Positions 62,395 through 64,000 of a stretch of DNA of 64,000 bases are shown here, piece after piece. The notes beneath the pieces are model-generated. The model was given only the letters and a program-made list of their open reading frames with translations. It had not been told where the DNA came from and did no database searches. The stretch covers positions 113,028-177,027 of the forward strand of contig CANMVD010000006.1 of NCBI GenBank assembly GCA_947501275.1. Direction: 5' to 3'. Origin of the DNA: an uncultured Tateyamaria sp. Its GTDB lineage: Bacteria; Pseudomonadota; Alphaproteobacteria; Rhodobacterales; Rhodobacteraceae. Made by a program: the position numbers and the translations under genes. How positions within the stretch are numbered: position 1 is the first letter of the stretch; the number at the start of each line of letters is the position of its first letter.

Positions 62395-63582
62395 TCAGAC
62401 CGTCACTTCTGTCACGATTCCAGCGCCAACCGTGCGCCCACCTTCACGTAGGGCAAAGCGTACGCCTGCTTCAATGCCGACGGGCTTGTGCAGCGTGAAT
62501 GCTACTTCGGCCCGGTCACCCGGCATCACGGGCAGATCGTCGGTTACGCTGACCACCCCGCTCACATCGGTTACACCGAAATAAAACTGCGGGCTGTAGC
62601 CAGTCGAAAAGGGCGTATGACGGCCCCCTTCGTCGGTACCCAGCACAAAGATCTCGGCCCGACCGGACGCGAAGGGCTTGATCACGCCGGGCGCACTCAG
62701 GATCTGGCCACGTTGGACCTCGTCCCGCTTGAGCCCCCGCAGTAGCAAACCGACATTCATGCCAGCCCGCGCCTCGAGCACGTCTTTTCGAAACGCCTGC
62801 GTGCCAGTCACGACAACTTCGGCCCCGTCATTTGCCAGTCCGATGATCTCCACGGCCTCGCCCACGCGGATAACCCCTCGCTCGACCCGGCCAGATACAA
62901 CGGTGCCGCGACCCGGAATGGTGTGTACAGCCTCAATCGGCATCATGAATGGGCTGTCATAATCCCGCACAGGGTCGGAGAAATGACGGTCCATGGCATC
63001 GACCAAGTCCTTTACACAGGCCACCTCCGGCGCATCGATGTTACCGGCAATGACAGCATCAAGCGCTTGCAGGGCAGAGCCAAAGATGAAGGGCGTATTC
63101 ACATAGCCCTGCGCCTCAAGCAACGCACCTGTTTCCAGCTCAATCAGCTCGGCCATGTCCGCACGATCGGCTTCACCCAACATGTCCATCTTGTTCACGA
63201 AAACCACCATTTGGCCTACGTTTACCTGACGGGCGAGCAGGATATGCTCGATCGTTTGTTTCGCCGCACCTTCCGTGCCGTCGACAAGCAAGATCGCCCC
63301 ATCCATCTGGGACGCGCCGGTGATCATGTTTTTCACATAATCGGCGTGACCCGGACAGTCGATGTGGGCATAGGTCCGGGTATCGGACTCGTACTCCACG
63401 TGGGACGTATTAATGGTGATGCCGCGCGCTTTTTCCTCGGGTGCCTTGTCGATTTGGTAAAACGACATGGCCTGCCCGCCAAGGCGGGCTGCCTGCACTT
63501 GCGTCAGGGCAGAGGTCAGGGTCGTTTTACCGTGGTCAACATGACCGATGGTGCCGACATTGATGTTCAGTTTCGTAGCCAT
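62395..63582 (-). CDS. tuf: Divergent translation elongation factor Tu
   Basis: A 395-aa three-domain EF-Tu. All G motifs are intact: G1 GHVDHGKT (13-20), switch [14 protein letters not shown] (Thr59), G3 DCPGH (75-79, His79), G4 NKMD (130-133), G5 GSALQAL. The C-terminal [10 protein letters not shown] is also there. Oddities: the usual N-terminal basic extension (AKxKFERxKPH) is reduced to ATKLNI; DGPMPQTREH is [27 protein letters not shown] is [14 protein letters not shown]. These sites contact tRNA or elfamycin antibiotics in standard EF-Tu. Alphaproteobacteria normally have a more conserved tuf, so this is probably a second paralogue. Confidence 0.85.
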   Translation of the reverse strand: MATKLNINVGTIGHVDHGKTTLTSALTQVQAARLGGQAMSFYQIDKAPEEKARGITINTSHVEYESDTRTYAHIDCPGHADYVKNMITGASQMDGAILLVDGTEGAAKQTIEHILLARQVNVGQMVVFVNKMDMLGEADRADMAELIELETGALLEAQGYVNTPFIFGSALQALDAVIAGNIDAPEVACVKDLVDAMDRHFSDPVRDYDSPFMMPIEAVHTIPGRGTVVSGRVERGVIRVGEAVEIIGLANDGAEVVVTGTQAFRKDVLEARAGMNVGLLLRGLKRDEVQRGQILSAPGVIKPFASGRAEIFVLGTDEGGRHTPFSTGYSPQFYFGVTDVSGVVSVTDDLPVMPGDRAEVAFTLHKPVGIEAGVRFALREGGRTVGAGIVTEVTV

Positions 63583-63654
63583 TTCTGGTTCTTCTTCTCG
63601 CTACGAGCGCCGCCGCACATCCACTGGCCAAGCGGACACGCGGCAGCCATTGGT

Positions 63655-63670
63655 ATTTGGCGCGCCAAAT
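63655..63670. promoter_or_regulatory. Perfect 16-bp palindrome upstream of tuf
   Basis: ATTTGGCGCGCCAAAT is its own reverse complement and lies 73 bp upstream of the tuf start, between the start and the terminator at 63.7 kb. It would suit a dimeric repressor controlling the EF-Tu paralogue. No regulator gene is in view. Confidence 0.5.
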
Positions 63671-63703
63671 GTCGTGTGGGTCAAAAGCAGGATGCAAATG
63701 GCC

Positions 63704-63742
63704 CAAAAACAAAAACCCCGGCGGGCTTTTGGCCATCCGGGG
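63704..63742 (-). terminator. Rho-independent terminator (minus strand)
   Basis: On the minus strand a CCCCGG...CCGGGG stem with a 15-base loop (63716-63742) is followed by TTTTTGTTTTTGGG. It ends transcription of the 30-codon ORF and isolates tuf. A second hairpin GGAGGC-ATCA-GCCTCC (63764-63780) lies just before it. Confidence 0.75.
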
Positions 63743-63791
63743 TCACGTAGTCGGAACCGAAACGGAGGCCATCAGCCTCCGGAGTGTTACA

Positions 63792-63884
63792 TCACAGAGG
63801 CGGGTTGATTTGCCATGCATCATCGCTTGCAACGGCCAGAGCCGGTACAGCGCGCATGTTCAGTTGTTCAAAACCCAAATTCAT
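63792..63884 (-). CDS. 30-aa ORF upstream of the EF-Tu paralogue
   Basis: MNLGFEQLNMRAVPALAVAS, then DDAWQINPPL and TGA. GAGGACGACC upstream of ATG 63884 gives a good ribosome site. The ORF is followed by two hairpins ending in a T-tract, so it sits in a defined small transcript. Possible roles: a leader peptide, a RiPP-type precursor, or a small regulatory protein; no family recognised. It is too short to be sure it is translated. Confidence 0.5.
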   Translation of the reverse strand: MNLGFEQLNMRAVPALAVASDDAWQINPPL

Positions 63885-64000
63885 TGGTCGTCCTCTGATT
63901 GTCGGGCCGACCTAATGACAGCGTGTGTCCGTCGTCAGGGGTTTTGGGACCAATGGCGGCCTGAACTAAGCAAGAGTTTGGCTCATCTTGTTGGATTGAT

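Noticed and set aside
1..64000. tRNA or rRNA genes
   Set aside because: I looked for T-arm motifs such as GGTTCGAATCC and for rRNA blocks and saw none; a covariance-model scan would be decisive.
1..64000. CRISPR array
   Set aside because: No regularly spaced direct repeats; the ~38-bp repeat copies are far apart and have no spacer pattern.

Overview
The window looks like a chromosomal segment of a marine alphaproteobacterium of the Roseobacter group (Rhodobacteraceae). I infer this from the gene set: a glycerol ABC uptake operon of the GlpSTPQUV type, a form I carbon monoxide dehydrogenase operon with a CoxC-type MHYT/LytTR regulator, a non-pyrrolysine MttB-family methyltransferase, and the codon and gene style. 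No rRNA, tRNA or CRISPR array was seen. The taxonomic call is inference.

Region 1-24.7 kb is dense metabolic gene space. 1-7.1 kb: glpD-glpSTPQ-(DUF2160)-glpV on the minus strand, cut by the window edge in glpV, with divergent glpR and a pair of GlpR-like operators between. 7.1-15.7 kb: a complete coxM-S-L-D-E-F-orf47-G operon preceded by coxC; orf47 is a 47-codon gene coupled by ATGA to coxF. 15.7-18.0 kb: TetR regulator and MttB-family gene with a TetR-like operator. 18.2-24.7 kb: GntR and GNAT genes divergent from a Tat-dependent spermidine/putrescine-type ABC importer and an Asp/Glu/hydantoin racemase family protein.

Region 25-34 kb is an accessory metal and stress block: a decayed mercury operon (merR, truncated merT-like gene, merF, a GDCCxxC protein, no merA), a copper operon (copC, copD, multicopper oxidase, cytochrome c) behind a CueR-type promoter, a Crp/Fnr regulator with an FNR-like box on its own start codon, and an ArsR-SRPBCC operon. 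34-36.2 kb is a mobile-element graveyard: an integrase broken by an amber codon, an IS3 orfA and an IS30 transposase remnant.

Region 36-64 kb carries small-molecule and detoxification genes separated by repeat-rich gaps: DMT exporter/RidA/cupin; an AhpD-TetR-SRPBCC unit divergent from MAPEG and three secreted small-fold proteins; ergothioneine genes egtBD; an eight-gene operon headed by a signal-bearing haloalkane dehalogenase with a divergent LysR; two SDRs with a LysR; an RTX protein with seven propeller-like repeats; a wHTH-TPR regulator divergent from a secreted SRPBCC protein; an unknown 366-aa protein; and a full-length but divergent EF-Tu paralogue preceded by a 30-codon ORF, a terminator and a 16-bp palindrome. 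At least five copies of a ~38-bp intergenic repeat occur between 31 and 62 kb. The best candidates for something new are the haloalkane dehalogenase operon, the divergent EF-Tu locus with its small ORF, and orf47 in the cox operon.
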